The position numbers and the translations under genes are program-made. A model generated the notes under the pieces. It saw only the letters and a program-made list of their open reading frames with translations. It was not told where the DNA came from and made no database searches. Shown one piece after another: positions 1-8,899 of a stretch of 64,000 nucleotides of DNA (position 1 is its first letter; every line of letters starts with the position of its first letter). Source of the DNA: Bradyrhizobium sp. LMTR 3 (GTDB lineage Bacteria; Pseudomonadota; Alphaproteobacteria; Rhizobiales; Xanthobacteraceae); NCBI RefSeq assembly GCF_001693485.1, contig NZ_MAXC01000033.1, positions 372,001 to 436,000 on the forward strand, given 5' to 3'.

Positions 1-519
1 CTGCGCCGTGCTGCCTCGCTCGAGGTCGGCAAGGGCGTGGTGTCTAGCTACATCCATGGCGCCGTGATCGATGGCGCCGGCAAAATGGGCGTGCTGGTCG
101 CGCTTGAGTCCACCGGCAAGACCGATGAACTCGCGCATCTCGGACGTCAGCTTGCGATGCATGTGGCTGCGACCAATCCGCAGGCACTGGATCCGTCCGG
201 CCTCGACCCCGAGATCGTGAAGCGCGAAAAGGACGTGCTGGCCGACAAGTATCGCCAGCAGGGCAAGCCGGAAAACGTGATCGAGAAGATCGTCGAGTCC
301 GGCCTGAAGACCTATTACAAGGAAGTCTGCCTGGTGGAGCAGGCGTTCATCCACGACGAAAAGGGCAAGTCGGTCGCGCAAGCCCTGAAGGAAGCCGAAG
401 GCAAGATCGGCGCGCCTGTGAAGATTGCCGGATTTGTGCGCTATGCTCTCGGCGAGGGAATCGAAAAGCAGGAATCCGATTTCGCAGCCGAAGTCGCGGC
501 GGCCAGCGGCAAGAAGTAA
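1..519 (+). CDS. tsf: Elongation factor Ts, C-terminal part (5' end outside window)
   Basis: EF-Ts is the guanine nucleotide exchange factor that regenerates EF-Tu-GTP during translation. The reading frame is open from base 1 and ends at TAA 517-519, so only the C-terminal 172 residues are present. They match the dimerisation and C-terminal region of EF-Ts: IHGAVIDGAGKMGVLVALES, the AMHVAATNPQAL segment, KEVCLVEQAFIHDEKGKSV and a helical C-terminus. An internal ATG at 37 is not the real start because the frame continues upstream with family-like sequence (LEVGKGVVSSYIHG). It precedes pyrH by 71 bp, as is usual in alphaproteobacteria (rpsB-tsf-pyrH-frr). Confidence 0.96.
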   Translation: MRRAASLEVGKGVVSSYIHGAVIDGAGKMGVLVALESTGKTDELAHLGRQLAMHVAATNPQALDPSGLDPEIVKREKDVLADKYRQQGKPENVIEKIVESGLKTYYKEVCLVEQAFIHDEKGKSVAQALKEAEGKIGAPVKIAGFVRYALGEGIEKQESDFAAEVAAASGKK

Positions 520-535
520 CCGCTGCGGTCACAGT

Positions 536-560
536 CTTCCGGCGTTAAATGCGCCGGAAG
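536..560 (+). terminator. Hairpin between tsf and pyrH (possible attenuator)
   Basis: A perfect 9-bp inverted repeat (CTTCCGGCG / CGCCGGAAG) with a 7-base loop sits 17 bp after the tsf stop. No T-run follows, so it looks more like a transcript-stabilising or partly attenuating hairpin than a full intrinsic terminator. Confidence 0.5.
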
Positions 561-590
561 TCGCCTGCGCGGGAGAGGGAAGCGTAAGCA

Positions 591-1307
591 ATGGCTGAGC
601 CGGTCTATCGTCGCGTCGTGATCAAGCTCTCAGGCGAGTATCTCGCAGGTAGCCATTTCTTCGGCATCGACCAGCCCACCGTTGACCGCATCGCCGACGA
701 CCTGATCGCGGCCCACAAGCTCGGCGTCGAGGTGGCCGTCGTGATCGGCGGCGGCAACATCGTTCGCGGCGTGGAAGTGTCCTCGCGCGGCGTCTCGCGC
801 CCGACCGGCGACACCATGGGCATGCTCGCCACCATGATGAACTGCCTGGCGCTGGAAGCCGCCATCGAGCGCAAGGGGGCGCCGGCGCGGACCCTGTCGG
901 CTTTCGTGATGCCCGAGATTTCCGAGCTGTTCACCCGCAGTGCGGCGCACAAATATCTCGCGGATGGACGAATCGTCCTGCTCGGCGGTGGAACCGGCAA
1001 TCCATTCTTCACCACCGATACCACGGCGGTGTTGCGGGCGGCCGAGATCGGGGCGCAGGCGGTGCTCAAAGCCACCAATGTCGACGGCGTTTATAGCGCC
1101 GACCCCAAAAAGGACCCGTCCGCCAAGCGTTTTGATCGGCTAACGCATTCGCAGGCGATCGCCGGCGACTACAAGGTGATGGACGCGACTGCATTCGCGC
1201 TTGCCCGCGAGACGTCACTGCCTATCATCGTATTCTCGATCGCCGAGCCGGGTTCGATCGGCGCGATCCTGCGCGGGACCGGCCACGGCACGGTGGTTGC
1301 CGGCTGA
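591..1307 (+). CDS. pyrH: UMP kinase
   Basis: PyrH phosphorylates UMP to UDP with ATP in pyrimidine nucleotide synthesis. It is a hexameric cytosolic enzyme of the amino acid kinase fold. The 238-residue length is normal. Visible motifs are the N-terminal KLSGEYLAG phosphate-binding segment, VVIGGGNIVRG, the DTMGMLATMMNCLAL region, LLGGGTGNPFFTTDTTA and KATNVDGVYSADPKKDP. The ATG at 591 is preceded by a GGGAGAGGG purine-rich site. It lies between tsf and frr in the standard translation/nucleotide cluster. Confidence 0.97.
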   Translation: MAEPVYRRVVIKLSGEYLAGSHFFGIDQPTVDRIADDLIAAHKLGVEVAVVIGGGNIVRGVEVSSRGVSRPTGDTMGMLATMMNCLALEAAIERKGAPARTLSAFVMPEISELFTRSAAHKYLADGRIVLLGGGTGNPFFTTDTTAVLRAAEIGAQAVLKATNVDGVYSADPKKDPSAKRFDRLTHSQAIAGDYKVMDATAFALARETSLPIIVFSIAEPGSIGAILRGTGHGTVVAG

Positions 1308-1377
1308 TCTGCCGGTTGCAGTTTCGAACCGCGGCTTCAAGACGCCAGCGGCTGGTTTCCAAGGAGGGGAGAGCGTC

Positions 1378-1941
1378 ATGCCCACGCCCGGTTTTGACAT
1401 CAACGAATTGAAGCGCCGCATGCAAGGCGCCACCCATTCGCTCAAGCACGAGCTCGGTGGCTTGCGGACCGGCCGCGCGGCGGCGTCCATGCTGGAGCCG
1501 GTGCAGGTCGAGGCCTACGGCTCGCACATGCCGCTCAACCAGCTCGCCACCGTCAGCGTGCCCGAGCCGCGGCTGCTTTCCGTCCAGGTGTGGGACAAGT
1601 CGATGGTGAAAGCCGTGGAGAAGGCGATCATCGATTCCAATCTCGGCCTTTCGCCCGCGACCGAAGGGCAGGTGCTGCGCCTGCGAATTCCCGAGCTTAA
1701 CGAGGAGCGGCGCAAGGAACTGGTGAAGGTCGCGCATAAATACGCCGAAGCCGCCAAGGTTGCCGTTCGCCACGTCCGTCGCGACGGCCTGGATATCGTC
1801 AAGAAGCTCGAGAAGAATCACGAGATTTCCGAAGACGATCAGGAGCGGCTCGCCAACGAGGTGCAGAAGGCGACCGACGGAACGATTGCGGAAATCGATC
1901 AGTTGCTGGCGGCGAAGGAAAAGGAAATCCTCACCGTTTGA
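1378..1941 (+). CDS. frr: Ribosome recycling factor
   Basis: RRF works with EF-G to split post-termination ribosomes. The 187-residue product has the family sequence FDINELKRRMQGATHSLKHEL at its N-terminus, LRTGRAAASMLEPV, and RIPELNEERRKELVKVAHKYAEAAKVAVRHVRRD at the hinge and domain I return. The frame is open upstream to 1201, inside pyrH. ATG 1378 was chosen because a strong ribosome binding site (AAGGAGGGGA, 1361-1370) lies 7 bases before it and the protein length is then standard. Confidence 0.97.
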   Translation: MPTPGFDINELKRRMQGATHSLKHELGGLRTGRAAASMLEPVQVEAYGSHMPLNQLATVSVPEPRLLSVQVWDKSMVKAVEKAIIDSNLGLSPATEGQVLRLRIPELNEERRKELVKVAHKYAEAAKVAVRHVRRDGLDIVKKLEKNHEISEDDQERLANEVQKATDGTIAEIDQLLAAKEKEILTV

Positions 1942-1983
1942 TGGCAACGTTCACGAGTTGAGACTGGCACTGGAATTCAGATA

Positions 1984-2739
1984 ATGCCGAACGCCGCCGC
2001 CCCCGCCACGGAAGGACCGGATCGCTCCGTCCCGTTGCATGTGGCGATCATCATGGACGGAAACGGGCGCTGGGCGGCAGCGCGCGGCTTGCCGCGCGCC
2101 GAAGGCCACCGCCGCGGGGTCGAGGCGCTGCGCCGCGTCGTTCGCGCCGCGCATGAACTCGGCGTGCTCTATCTGACGATCTTTTCGTTCAGCTCCGAAA
2201 ACTGGTCGCGGCCGGCGAGCGAAATCGGCGATCTGTTCGGATTGCTCCGCCGCTTCATCCGCAACGATCTGGCGACGCTGCACCGCGACGGCGTGCGCGT
2301 GCGCGTGATCGGCGAACGAGAGGGACTGGAGCCCGATATCTGCACGCTCTTGAACGAGGCCGAGGAACTAACGAGAGGCAACACCAAACTCAATCTCGTG
2401 GTCGCGTTCAATTACGGATCGCGCCAGGAAATTGCCGGCGCTGCCCAGCGGCTGGCGCGTGAAGTCGCGGAGGGCAAGCGCGATCCCGCCTCGATCGATG
2501 CCGATACGCTCGGCCGCTATCTCGATGCACCTGACATTCCCGATCCCGATCTGATCATCCGCACCAGCGGCGAACAGCGGCTGTCGAACTTCCTGATGTG
2601 GCAGGCGGCCTATAGCGAACTCGTGTTCGTGCCGATTCACTGGCCGGATTTCGACAAGGCCGCGCTCGAAAGCGCCATTGCCGAATATGCCAGACGGGAA
2701 CGCCGTTTCGGCGGTCTGGTTGCGAAAACCGGATCGTGA
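1984..2739 (+). CDS. uppS: Isoprenyl transferase (undecaprenyl diphosphate synthase)
   Basis: UppS condenses isopentenyl diphosphate onto farnesyl diphosphate with cis geometry to make undecaprenyl diphosphate, the lipid carrier for peptidoglycan and O-antigen. The 251-residue protein carries the cis-prenyltransferase signature: IIMDGNGRWAAARGLPRAEG with the catalytic Asp, SFSSENWSRP, VAFNYGSRQEI and RTSGEQRLSNFLMWQAAYSE near the C-terminus. The stop overlaps the GTG start of cdsA (GTGA at 2736-2739), so the two are probably translationally coupled. Confidence 0.97.
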   Translation: MPNAAAPATEGPDRSVPLHVAIIMDGNGRWAAARGLPRAEGHRRGVEALRRVVRAAHELGVLYLTIFSFSSENWSRPASEIGDLFGLLRRFIRNDLATLHRDGVRVRVIGEREGLEPDICTLLNEAEELTRGNTKLNLVVAFNYGSRQEIAGAAQRLAREVAEGKRDPASIDADTLGRYLDAPDIPDPDLIIRTSGEQRLSNFLMWQAAYSELVFVPIHWPDFDKAALESAIAEYARRERRFGGLVAKTGS

Positions 2740-3584
2740 CCGACCCCGAGCCCTCGCCGGCGGCAGCAAGCGCGCCCGATTCACGCAATCTCGTGATGCG
2801 TATCGCCGCCGCCGCGGTGCTGATCCCGCTTGCGGTCGCCATCGCCTATGCGGGCGGCTGGCTGTGGGCCGCGCTGGTGACGCTGGCGGCCGTCGGCCTG
2901 TTCGTCGAATGGCTCGCGATCGCGGGCTTCGCCGGGGCAACGCGTGTGATCGTCCCGGGCGTGGCCGCGCTTGCGCTCGGCGGGGTTTGCTTTGCGATCG
3001 GTCGGCTCGATGCTGCCCTGATCGTGCTCGGCATCGGCTTTGTCGCGGTTGTGTCAATCGCGCCGGAGCGGCGAAACTGGGCGGCGGCCGGATTTCTGTA
3101 CGCGGCGGCGGCCGAGATTGCGTCGGTGTTGGTGCGTCTGGATTCAACGAAGGGTTTCGCCGCCCTGATGTTCGTGCTGCTGATTGTGTGGGTGACCGAT
3201 AGTGGCGGCTATTTCGCGGGCCGCGGTATTGGCGGACCAAAACTGTGGCCGCGCGTCAGCCCGAAAAAGACCTGGGCCGGCGCCGTCGGCGGTTTTGCCG
3301 CCAGTCTGGCCGTGGCAGGCGGATTTGCCGCCTTCGGTCTCGGTAAAGTGGGGCCGCTGCTGGTGCTTTCGGCGGCCCTTTCGGTCGTTTCGCAGCTCGG
3401 CGACCTCTTCGAATCCGCCGTGAAGCGCCGTTTTGGCGTAAAGGACTCAAGTCACATCATCCCCGGCCATGGCGGACTAATGGATCGTCTGGACGGGTTT
3501 GTCGCAGCCGTTGTCGTGGCGGCACTTTTCGGCTTTCTGCGGGGCGGCGCCGATGGCGTCGGTCGCGGTCTTATGGTTTGGTGA
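2736..3584 (+). CDS. cdsA: Phosphatidate cytidylyltransferase
   Basis: CdsA makes CDP-diacylglycerol from phosphatidic acid and CTP, the branch point of phospholipid synthesis, in the inner membrane. The 282-residue protein is dominated by hydrophobic helices and ends with the CTP-transferase signature region around residues 150-245: WVTDSGGYFAGRGIGG, SPKKTWAGAVGG and QLGDLFESAVKRRFGVKDSS followed by IPGHGGLMDRLDG. The GTG start overlaps the uppS stop by four bases, and dxr starts 5 bases after its stop. Confidence 0.96.
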   Translation: MTDPEPSPAAASAPDSRNLVMRIAAAAVLIPLAVAIAYAGGWLWAALVTLAAVGLFVEWLAIAGFAGATRVIVPGVAALALGGVCFAIGRLDAALIVLGIGFVAVVSIAPERRNWAAAGFLYAAAAEIASVLVRLDSTKGFAALMFVLLIVWVTDSGGYFAGRGIGGPKLWPRVSPKKTWAGAVGGFAASLAVAGGFAAFGLGKVGPLLVLSAALSVVSQLGDLFESAVKRRFGVKDSSHIIPGHGGLMDRLDGFVAAVVVAALFGFLRGGADGVGRGLMVW

Positions 3585-3588
3585 AACG

Positions 3589-4812
3589 ATGAGCGCAGTT
3601 CCATTGCGTAACAACAAGGCCGCTTGGTCGGATGCGCGCACCGTCACGGTGCTGGGCGCCACCGGTTCCATCGGCGACAGCACCATGGATCTGCTGCGCG
3701 GTGCGCGCGACCGCTACCAGGTCGAGGCGCTGACCGCGAATTCCAACGTCGAAGCGCTGGCCAGGCTGGCGAAGGAATTCGGCGTACGATTCGCTGCGAT
3801 CGCCGACCCCGCGCGACTTGGCGAACTGAAGGATGCGCTGGCAGGCACGAACATCGAATGCGGCGCCGGCGAAAGCGCGATCATCGAGGCCGCCGCGCGT
3901 CCCGCCGACTGGGTGATGGCGGCGGTGAGCGGCGCGGCCGGGCTGAAGCCCGCGCTCGCAGCGGTCGACCGCGGTGCCGCCGTCGCATTGGCGAACAAGG
4001 AATGCCTGGTGTGTGCCGGCGATTTCTTCATGCAGCGCGCGGCGAAGGCCGGCGCCTGCATCCTCCCGGCGGATTCCGAACACAATGCGCTGTTTCAGGC
4101 GCTCTCTTCGGGCAATCGCGAGGAATTGGTGCGCGTGATCATCACTGCATCCGGTGGCCCGTTCCGCACCTGGGCGCCGGCCGACATCGAGCAGGCGACG
4201 CTTGAGCAGGCCTTGAAGCATCCGAACTGGAGCATGGGCCAGAAGATCACTATTGATTCGGCCTCGATGATGAACAAGGGCCTCGAAGTCATCGAAGCCT
4301 CCTATCTCTTTGCGCTTTCGGCCGACGAGATCGACGTCCTCGTGCATCCGCAGTCGATCATCCACGGCATGGTCGAATTCTCGGATCGCTCTGTGGTTGC
4401 GCAGCTCGGCGCGCCCGACATGCGCATCCCGATCGCGCACTGCCTTGGATGGCCCGATCGAATCGTTGGCCCGTCGGCCAGGCTGGACCTCGCAAAAATC
4501 GGCCAGCTCACATTCGAGGCGCCGGACTTCGAGCGGTTCCCGGGCTTGCGGCTGGCCTACGAAGCGTTACGTACGGGACGTGGCGCGACCACGGTATTCA
4601 ACGCCGCCAATGAGGTGGCTGTGGCGGCGTTCATTGCCGGAAAGATCAAATTCGGGTCGATCGCGCGCCTCGTCGAAGCCACCATCAACGATTGGATTCG
4701 TGCCGGGAACCTTGCGCCTTTGAGCTCGGCCGACGACGCGATCTCCGTTGACCATAACGCGCGAAATCGAGCCGCCTCCCTATTGCCTCAAATTGCCTTA
4801 AAGGCATCCTAG
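3589..4812 (+). CDS. dxr: 1-deoxy-D-xylulose 5-phosphate reductoisomerase
   Basis: Dxr converts DXP to 2-C-methyl-D-erythritol 4-phosphate with NADPH, the committed step of the MEP isoprenoid pathway that supplies UppS. The product is 407 residues. The N-terminal nucleotide-binding motif is VTVLGATGSIGDSTMDLL. The metal/substrate region shows ALANKECLVCAG, PADSEHNALFQ and ASGGPFRTW, and later come HPNWSMGQKITIDSASMMNK and HPQSIIHGMVEF. The frame is open upstream to 3499, inside cdsA; ATG 3589 was chosen for family length. Confidence 0.96.
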   Translation: MSAVPLRNNKAAWSDARTVTVLGATGSIGDSTMDLLRGARDRYQVEALTANSNVEALARLAKEFGVRFAAIADPARLGELKDALAGTNIECGAGESAIIEAAARPADWVMAAVSGAAGLKPALAAVDRGAAVALANKECLVCAGDFFMQRAAKAGACILPADSEHNALFQALSSGNREELVRVIITASGGPFRTWAPADIEQATLEQALKHPNWSMGQKITIDSASMMNKGLEVIEASYLFALSADEIDVLVHPQSIIHGMVEFSDRSVVAQLGAPDMRIPIAHCLGWPDRIVGPSARLDLAKIGQLTFEAPDFERFPGLRLAYEALRTGRGATTVFNAANEVAVAAFIAGKIKFGSIARLVEATINDWIRAGNLAPLSSADDAISVDHNARNRAASLLPQIALKAS

Positions 4813-4855
4813 AGGGTTGGGGACGGAGCCATCGGCTCTTGTCGAGGGGAACCTG

Positions 4856-6031
4856 ATGTCAGAGTTTTTTTTAAGCAGTTTCAGTACGTTGGGCCACGGG
4901 CTCATCGGCTACATCATTCCCTTTTTGTTCGTTCTGACCATCGTCGTGTTCTTTCATGAACTCGGCCACTTCCTGGTCGCCCGCTGGGCGGGCGTGAAGG
5001 TGTTGACGTTCTCGCTCGGGTTCGGCCCGGAACTTGCCGGCTTCAACGACCGCCACGGCACGCGCTGGAAGATCTCCGCGATCCCGCTAGGCGGCTACGT
5101 GAAGTTCTTCGGCGACGAATCGGAAGCCTCGACGCCCGCATCGGCCGAATCGCTCGCCCGCATGAGCGAGGAAGAGCGCGCGGGCAGTTTCCATCACAAG
5201 AAAGTCGGCGCGCGTGCAGCCATCGTGGCCGCCGGTCCGATCGCGAATTTCATTCTGGCGATCGTCATTTTCACCTGTCTCTTCACTTTCTTCGGCAAGC
5301 CGAGCACGACGGCACGCGTCGACAAGATCGAAGCCAGCAGCGCCGCCGAGCGGGCGGGCTTTCAGGTCGGCGATGTCGTCACTGCCATCGACGGCAAGAA
5401 GATCGGCAGCTTCTCCGACATGCAACGCTTCGTGAGCGTTCGCGCCGGCGAGACCATGACCTTCACCGTCAAGCGCGGTGATTCCACGCTGCAGTTGAAT
5501 GGCACGCCGGAGCTGCGCGAAGTGAAGGATCCGTTCGGAAACACCCAGCGGCTCGGGATTCTCGGCATTACCCGTGCGACTACGCCGGGCGAGGTGACCA
5601 CCGAGAAGGTCGATCCGGCGACGGCATTCTGGCTCGGAATCAAGGAGACCTGGTTCGTCATCGAGCAGACGCTCGCCTATATCGGTAACATTTTTACCGG
5701 CCGGGCGAGCGCGGACCAGATCGGCGGGCCGATTCGGATCGCGCAGATTTCGGGGCAGGTGGCTACCTTGGGAATCATTCCGCTGCTGCATCTGGCGGCG
5801 GTGCTGTCCATTTCGATCGGGCTATTGAATTTGTTCCCGGTGCCCTTGCTCGATGGCGGTCACCTTATGTTCTACACGGCCGAGGTGCTCCGCGGGCGTC
5901 CATTGTCGGAAAAATCCCAGGAATACGGGTTCCGAGTCGGGCTGGTTTTGGTCCTGATGCTGATGGTTTTCGCCTTCTACAACGACTTCCATCAGGTGCC
6001 CTGGCTGAAAGGGCTGTTCGGGAGATCGTAG
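4856..6031 (+). CDS. rseP: RIP metalloprotease RseP (site-2 protease)
   Basis: RseP is an inner-membrane zinc protease that cleaves transmembrane substrates such as anti-sigma factors and remnant signal peptides. The 391-residue product has the zinc-binding HELGH motif in the first transmembrane helix, the GGYVKFFGDE loop, one clear PDZ domain around residues 150-220 (AAERAGFQVGDVVTAIDGKKI) and the C-terminal NLFPVPLLDGGHL motif carrying the third zinc ligand. ATG 4856 was preferred over an upstream in-frame start at 4817 because GAGGGGA lies 6 bases before it. It stands between dxr and bamA, the conserved order. Confidence 0.95.
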   Translation: MSEFFLSSFSTLGHGLIGYIIPFLFVLTIVVFFHELGHFLVARWAGVKVLTFSLGFGPELAGFNDRHGTRWKISAIPLGGYVKFFGDESEASTPASAESLARMSEEERAGSFHHKKVGARAAIVAAGPIANFILAIVIFTCLFTFFGKPSTTARVDKIEASSAAERAGFQVGDVVTAIDGKKIGSFSDMQRFVSVRAGETMTFTVKRGDSTLQLNGTPELREVKDPFGNTQRLGILGITRATTPGEVTTEKVDPATAFWLGIKETWFVIEQTLAYIGNIFTGRASADQIGGPIRIAQISGQVATLGIIPLLHLAAVLSISIGLLNLFPVPLLDGGHLMFYTAEVLRGRPLSEKSQEYGFRVGLVLVLMLMVFAFYNDFHQVPWLKGLFGRS

Positions 6032-6046
6032 TAGCGGCTTTTTTAT

Positions 6047-6068
6047 GACGTTGCCCTTTGGCAACGTC
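6047..6068 (+). terminator. Hairpin between rseP and bamA
   Basis: A 9-bp perfect inverted repeat (GACGTTGCC / GGCAACGTC) with a CTTT loop begins 16 bp after the rseP stop. Only a short TT follows, so it is a weak terminator or attenuator candidate. Confidence 0.45.
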
Positions 6069-6204
6069 TTGGAATGAAATTGGAATCGCATCGCGATGTC
6101 TGGTTTGCCGCCCTGTCGAAATTGGCTACAAGCAATGCAACTTTGGGAATCTGCCGGTTCGTAGGGGTACGGGCCGGCATTGCAATGACGAGGGCGCGTT
6201 GCGC

Positions 6205-8772
6205 ATGATGTTTGGAATGCGAGTGCGGGGGGGCTTACTGGCCGCTCTGATCATGGTTGCCGCGCCGATGGGGGGCGCGCTGATCTCTGTGCCGGCAGCG
6301 GCCCAGACGGCGGCGTCGATAGCCGTTGAGGGGAACCGGCGTGTCGAGGTCGAGACCATCCGCTCCTATTTCAAGCCGGGCCCCGGCGGCCGCCTCGGCC
6401 AGGCCCAGATCGACGATGGCCTGAAAGCGCTGATCGAGACGGGCCTGTTCCAGGACGTGCGAATCAACCAGGTCGGCGGCCGACTGGTCGTGACGGTCGT
6501 CGAAAACGCCGTGATCGGGCGCATCGCCTTCGAAGGCAACAAGAAGGTCAAGGACGAGCAGCTTTCGGCCGAAATCCAGTCCAAGCCGCGCGGTACTTTC
6601 TCGCGCCCGATGGTTCAGTCGGACGCCCAGCGCATCGCCGAAATCTACCGGCGCTCCGGCCGTTATGACGTAAGCGTCACCCCGGAAATCATCGAGCAGC
6701 CGAACAACCGCGTCGACCTGATCTTCACGATCACCGAAGGCAGCAAGACCGGCGTCAAGTCGATCGAGTTCATCGGCAACGTCGCCTATTCGTCCTATCG
6801 CCTCAAGGACGTCATCAAGACGCGCGAATCGAACCTTCTGAGCTTCCTCGGCGGCGCCGACGTCTACGATCCCGACCGGGTCGAGGCCGACCGCGACCTG
6901 ATTCGCCGCTTCTACCTCAAGAACGGTTACGCCGACGTGCAGGTGGTCGCCGCGCTGACCGAGTATGACCCCGACAAGAAGGGCTTCCTCGTCACCTTCA
7001 AGATCGATGAGGGGCAGCAATATCGCGTCGCCTCCGTCGATTTCCAGACCTCCATCCCGACCCTCGATGCCACCTCGATGCGCAGCTTCTCGCGCGTCAG
7101 CGTCGGCTCGGTTTACAATGCCGAGGCGCTGGAGAAATCCGTCGAGGAAATGCAGATCGAGGCTTCACGGCGCGGCTACGCCTTCGCGGTAGTGCGTCCG
7201 CGCGGCGATCGCAATTTCGAGCAGCACACGGTTTCGATCGTGTTCGCCGTCGACGAAGGCCCGCGAACCTATATCGAGCGCATCAACGTCCGCGGCAACA
7301 CCCGGACCCGCGACTACGTGATCCGCCGCGAGTTCGACCTGTCCGAAGGCGACGCTTACAACCGCGCCCTGGTCGACCGCGCCGAGCGCCGGCTGAAGAA
7401 CCTCGACTTCTTCAAGAGCGTGAAGATTCTGACCGAGCCCGGCTCGTCGACCGATCGCGTGATCCTGATCGTCGATCTCGAAGAGAAATCGACCGGCGAC
7501 TTCTCGGTGTCCGGCGGCTATTCGACCTCGGACGGCGCACTGGCCGAGGTTAGCATCTCCGAGCGCAACTTCCTCGGCCGGGGCCTGTATGCGAAGGCTG
7601 CCGTGACCTACGGTCAGTACGCGCGCGGCGGCTCGCTGTCCTTCGTCGATCCCTATCTGTTTGACTACCGCGTCGCGCTTGGCCTCGACCTGTTCTATCG
7701 TGAACAGCTCGCCAACAGCTACATCGCGTACGGCACCAAGACGCTGGGCTTCAGCCCGCGGCTCGGCTTCACCCTGCGGGAAGATCTTGCGCTTCAGTTG
7801 CGCTACTCGATCTACCAGCAGGAAATCTCGCTGCCGAACACGCTGGCGAATTGTAACAACAACTCGGCGAACTCGTTGCTCGCGTTCAACCCGTCGCCGG
7901 CATTTGCCCAACTGAATGGTGTTGGCGCGGGCGGATCGATAACGTCAGGAGGCCAGACCGCCACTGACGTCTCCGGCCAGGGCCTGTGGTGTTACTTCGA
8001 CGGTGAAGCCTCGCTGCCGGTCCGCAGGGAACTGCAAAGCGGCAAGGCGCTGACCTCGTCAGTCGGCTATTCGCTGAACTACAACACGCTGGACAACAAC
8101 AAGAACCCGACCGACGGCTTGCTGATCGACTGGAAGCAGGACTTCGCCGGTGTCGGCGGCGACGTGAGCTACATCAAGTCGGCGATCGACGCGAAGTACT
8201 ACACTCCGCTGGTCGCCGATATCGTCGGCCTGATCCATCTCCAGGGCGGTATTCTCAACCAGTTCGGCGGCAGCGAACTGCGCATGCTGGATCACTTCCA
8301 GATGGGCCCGAACCTGGTGCGCGGTTTTGCGCCGAATGGTATCGGTCCGCGCGATTTGAACCCGTTCGGCACGCGTGACGCGCTCGGCGGCACCAAGTAC
8401 TGGGGCGCTTCGTTCGAATTGCAGATGCCGTTCTGGTTCCTGCCGAAGGAAGTTGGGCTCAAGGGCTCGGTCTATGCCGACGCCGGCGGACTGTTCGACT
8501 ACAAGGGTCCGACGTCGTGGGCGGCAACGGGCGAGGTCAATGTGCCGGGCTGCGTCCCGCCGACGCAGGCGACGGCGACGACCGCGGCCAATCCCGGGAC
8601 CTGTTTGGGATTGCAGTACGACAACGGCAATGTGGTTCGCACCTCGGTGGGTGTCGGCTTGATCTGGGCCTCGCCCTTCGGTCCGCTGCGCTTCGACTAT
8701 GCGGTTCCGCTTACGAAGGGCCAGTTTGACCGCGTGCAGGAATTCAAGTTTGGCGGTGGCACATCGTTCTGA
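6205..8772 (+). CDS. bamA: Outer membrane protein assembly factor BamA
   Basis: BamA is the essential Omp85 channel that inserts beta-barrel proteins into the outer membrane. The 855-residue product begins with a signal peptide (MRVRGGLLAALIMVAAP to PAAAQ). Five POTRA repeats follow over roughly residues 35-375 (SIAVEGNRRVEVETIRSYF is the first), then a C-terminal 16-strand barrel with the LVRGFAPNGIGPRDLNP segment holding the conserved VRGF motif. The last residues end in aromatic Phe, as expected for a BAM substrate. ATG codons at 6205 and 6208 both fit; the open frame upstream to 6058 lacks a leader-like sequence. The rseP-bamA-lpxD order is standard. Confidence 0.96.
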   Translation: MMFGMRVRGGLLAALIMVAAPMGGALISVPAAAQTAASIAVEGNRRVEVETIRSYFKPGPGGRLGQAQIDDGLKALIETGLFQDVRINQVGGRLVVTVVENAVIGRIAFEGNKKVKDEQLSAEIQSKPRGTFSRPMVQSDAQRIAEIYRRSGRYDVSVTPEIIEQPNNRVDLIFTITEGSKTGVKSIEFIGNVAYSSYRLKDVIKTRESNLLSFLGGADVYDPDRVEADRDLIRRFYLKNGYADVQVVAALTEYDPDKKGFLVTFKIDEGQQYRVASVDFQTSIPTLDATSMRSFSRVSVGSVYNAEALEKSVEEMQIEASRRGYAFAVVRPRGDRNFEQHTVSIVFAVDEGPRTYIERINVRGNTRTRDYVIRREFDLSEGDAYNRALVDRAERRLKNLDFFKSVKILTEPGSSTDRVILIVDLEEKSTGDFSVSGGYSTSDGALAEVSISERNFLGRGLYAKAAVTYGQYARGGSLSFVDPYLFDYRVALGLDLFYREQLANSYIAYGTKTLGFSPRLGFTLREDLALQLRYSIYQQEISLPNTLANCNNNSANSLLAFNPSPAFAQLNGVGAGGSITSGGQTATDVSGQGLWCYFDGEASLPVRRELQSGKALTSSVGYSLNYNTLDNNKNPTDGLLIDWKQDFAGVGGDVSYIKSAIDAKYYTPLVADIVGLIHLQGGILNQFGGSELRMLDHFQMGPNLVRGFAPNGIGPRDLNPFGTRDALGGTKYWGASFELQMPFWFLPKEVGLKGSVYADAGGLFDYKGPTSWAATGEVNVPGCVPPTQATATTAANPGTCLGLQYDNGNVVRTSVGVGLIWASPFGPLRFDYAVPLTKGQFDRVQEFKFGGGTSF

Positions 8773-8837
8773 GGTGTCTTGAAGCGAAATGGACTAAGGT
8801 CCACGTGACGAGAACACCAAGGAATATGAGGAGGGTT

Positions 8838-8859
8838 CGGCTCCGTTTCGTCGGAGCCG
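8838..8859 (+). other. Hairpin in the bamA-lpxD gap
   Basis: A perfect 8-bp inverted repeat (CGGCTCCG / CGGAGCCG) with a TTTCGT loop lies 65 bp after bamA and 40 bp before lpxD. There is no T-run. It may tune read-through or protect the bamA transcript end. Confidence 0.4.
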
Positions 8860-8899
8860 GCTCTCCGGTGTGAACAGCGGCCGGACTGCGACGGGTGAA

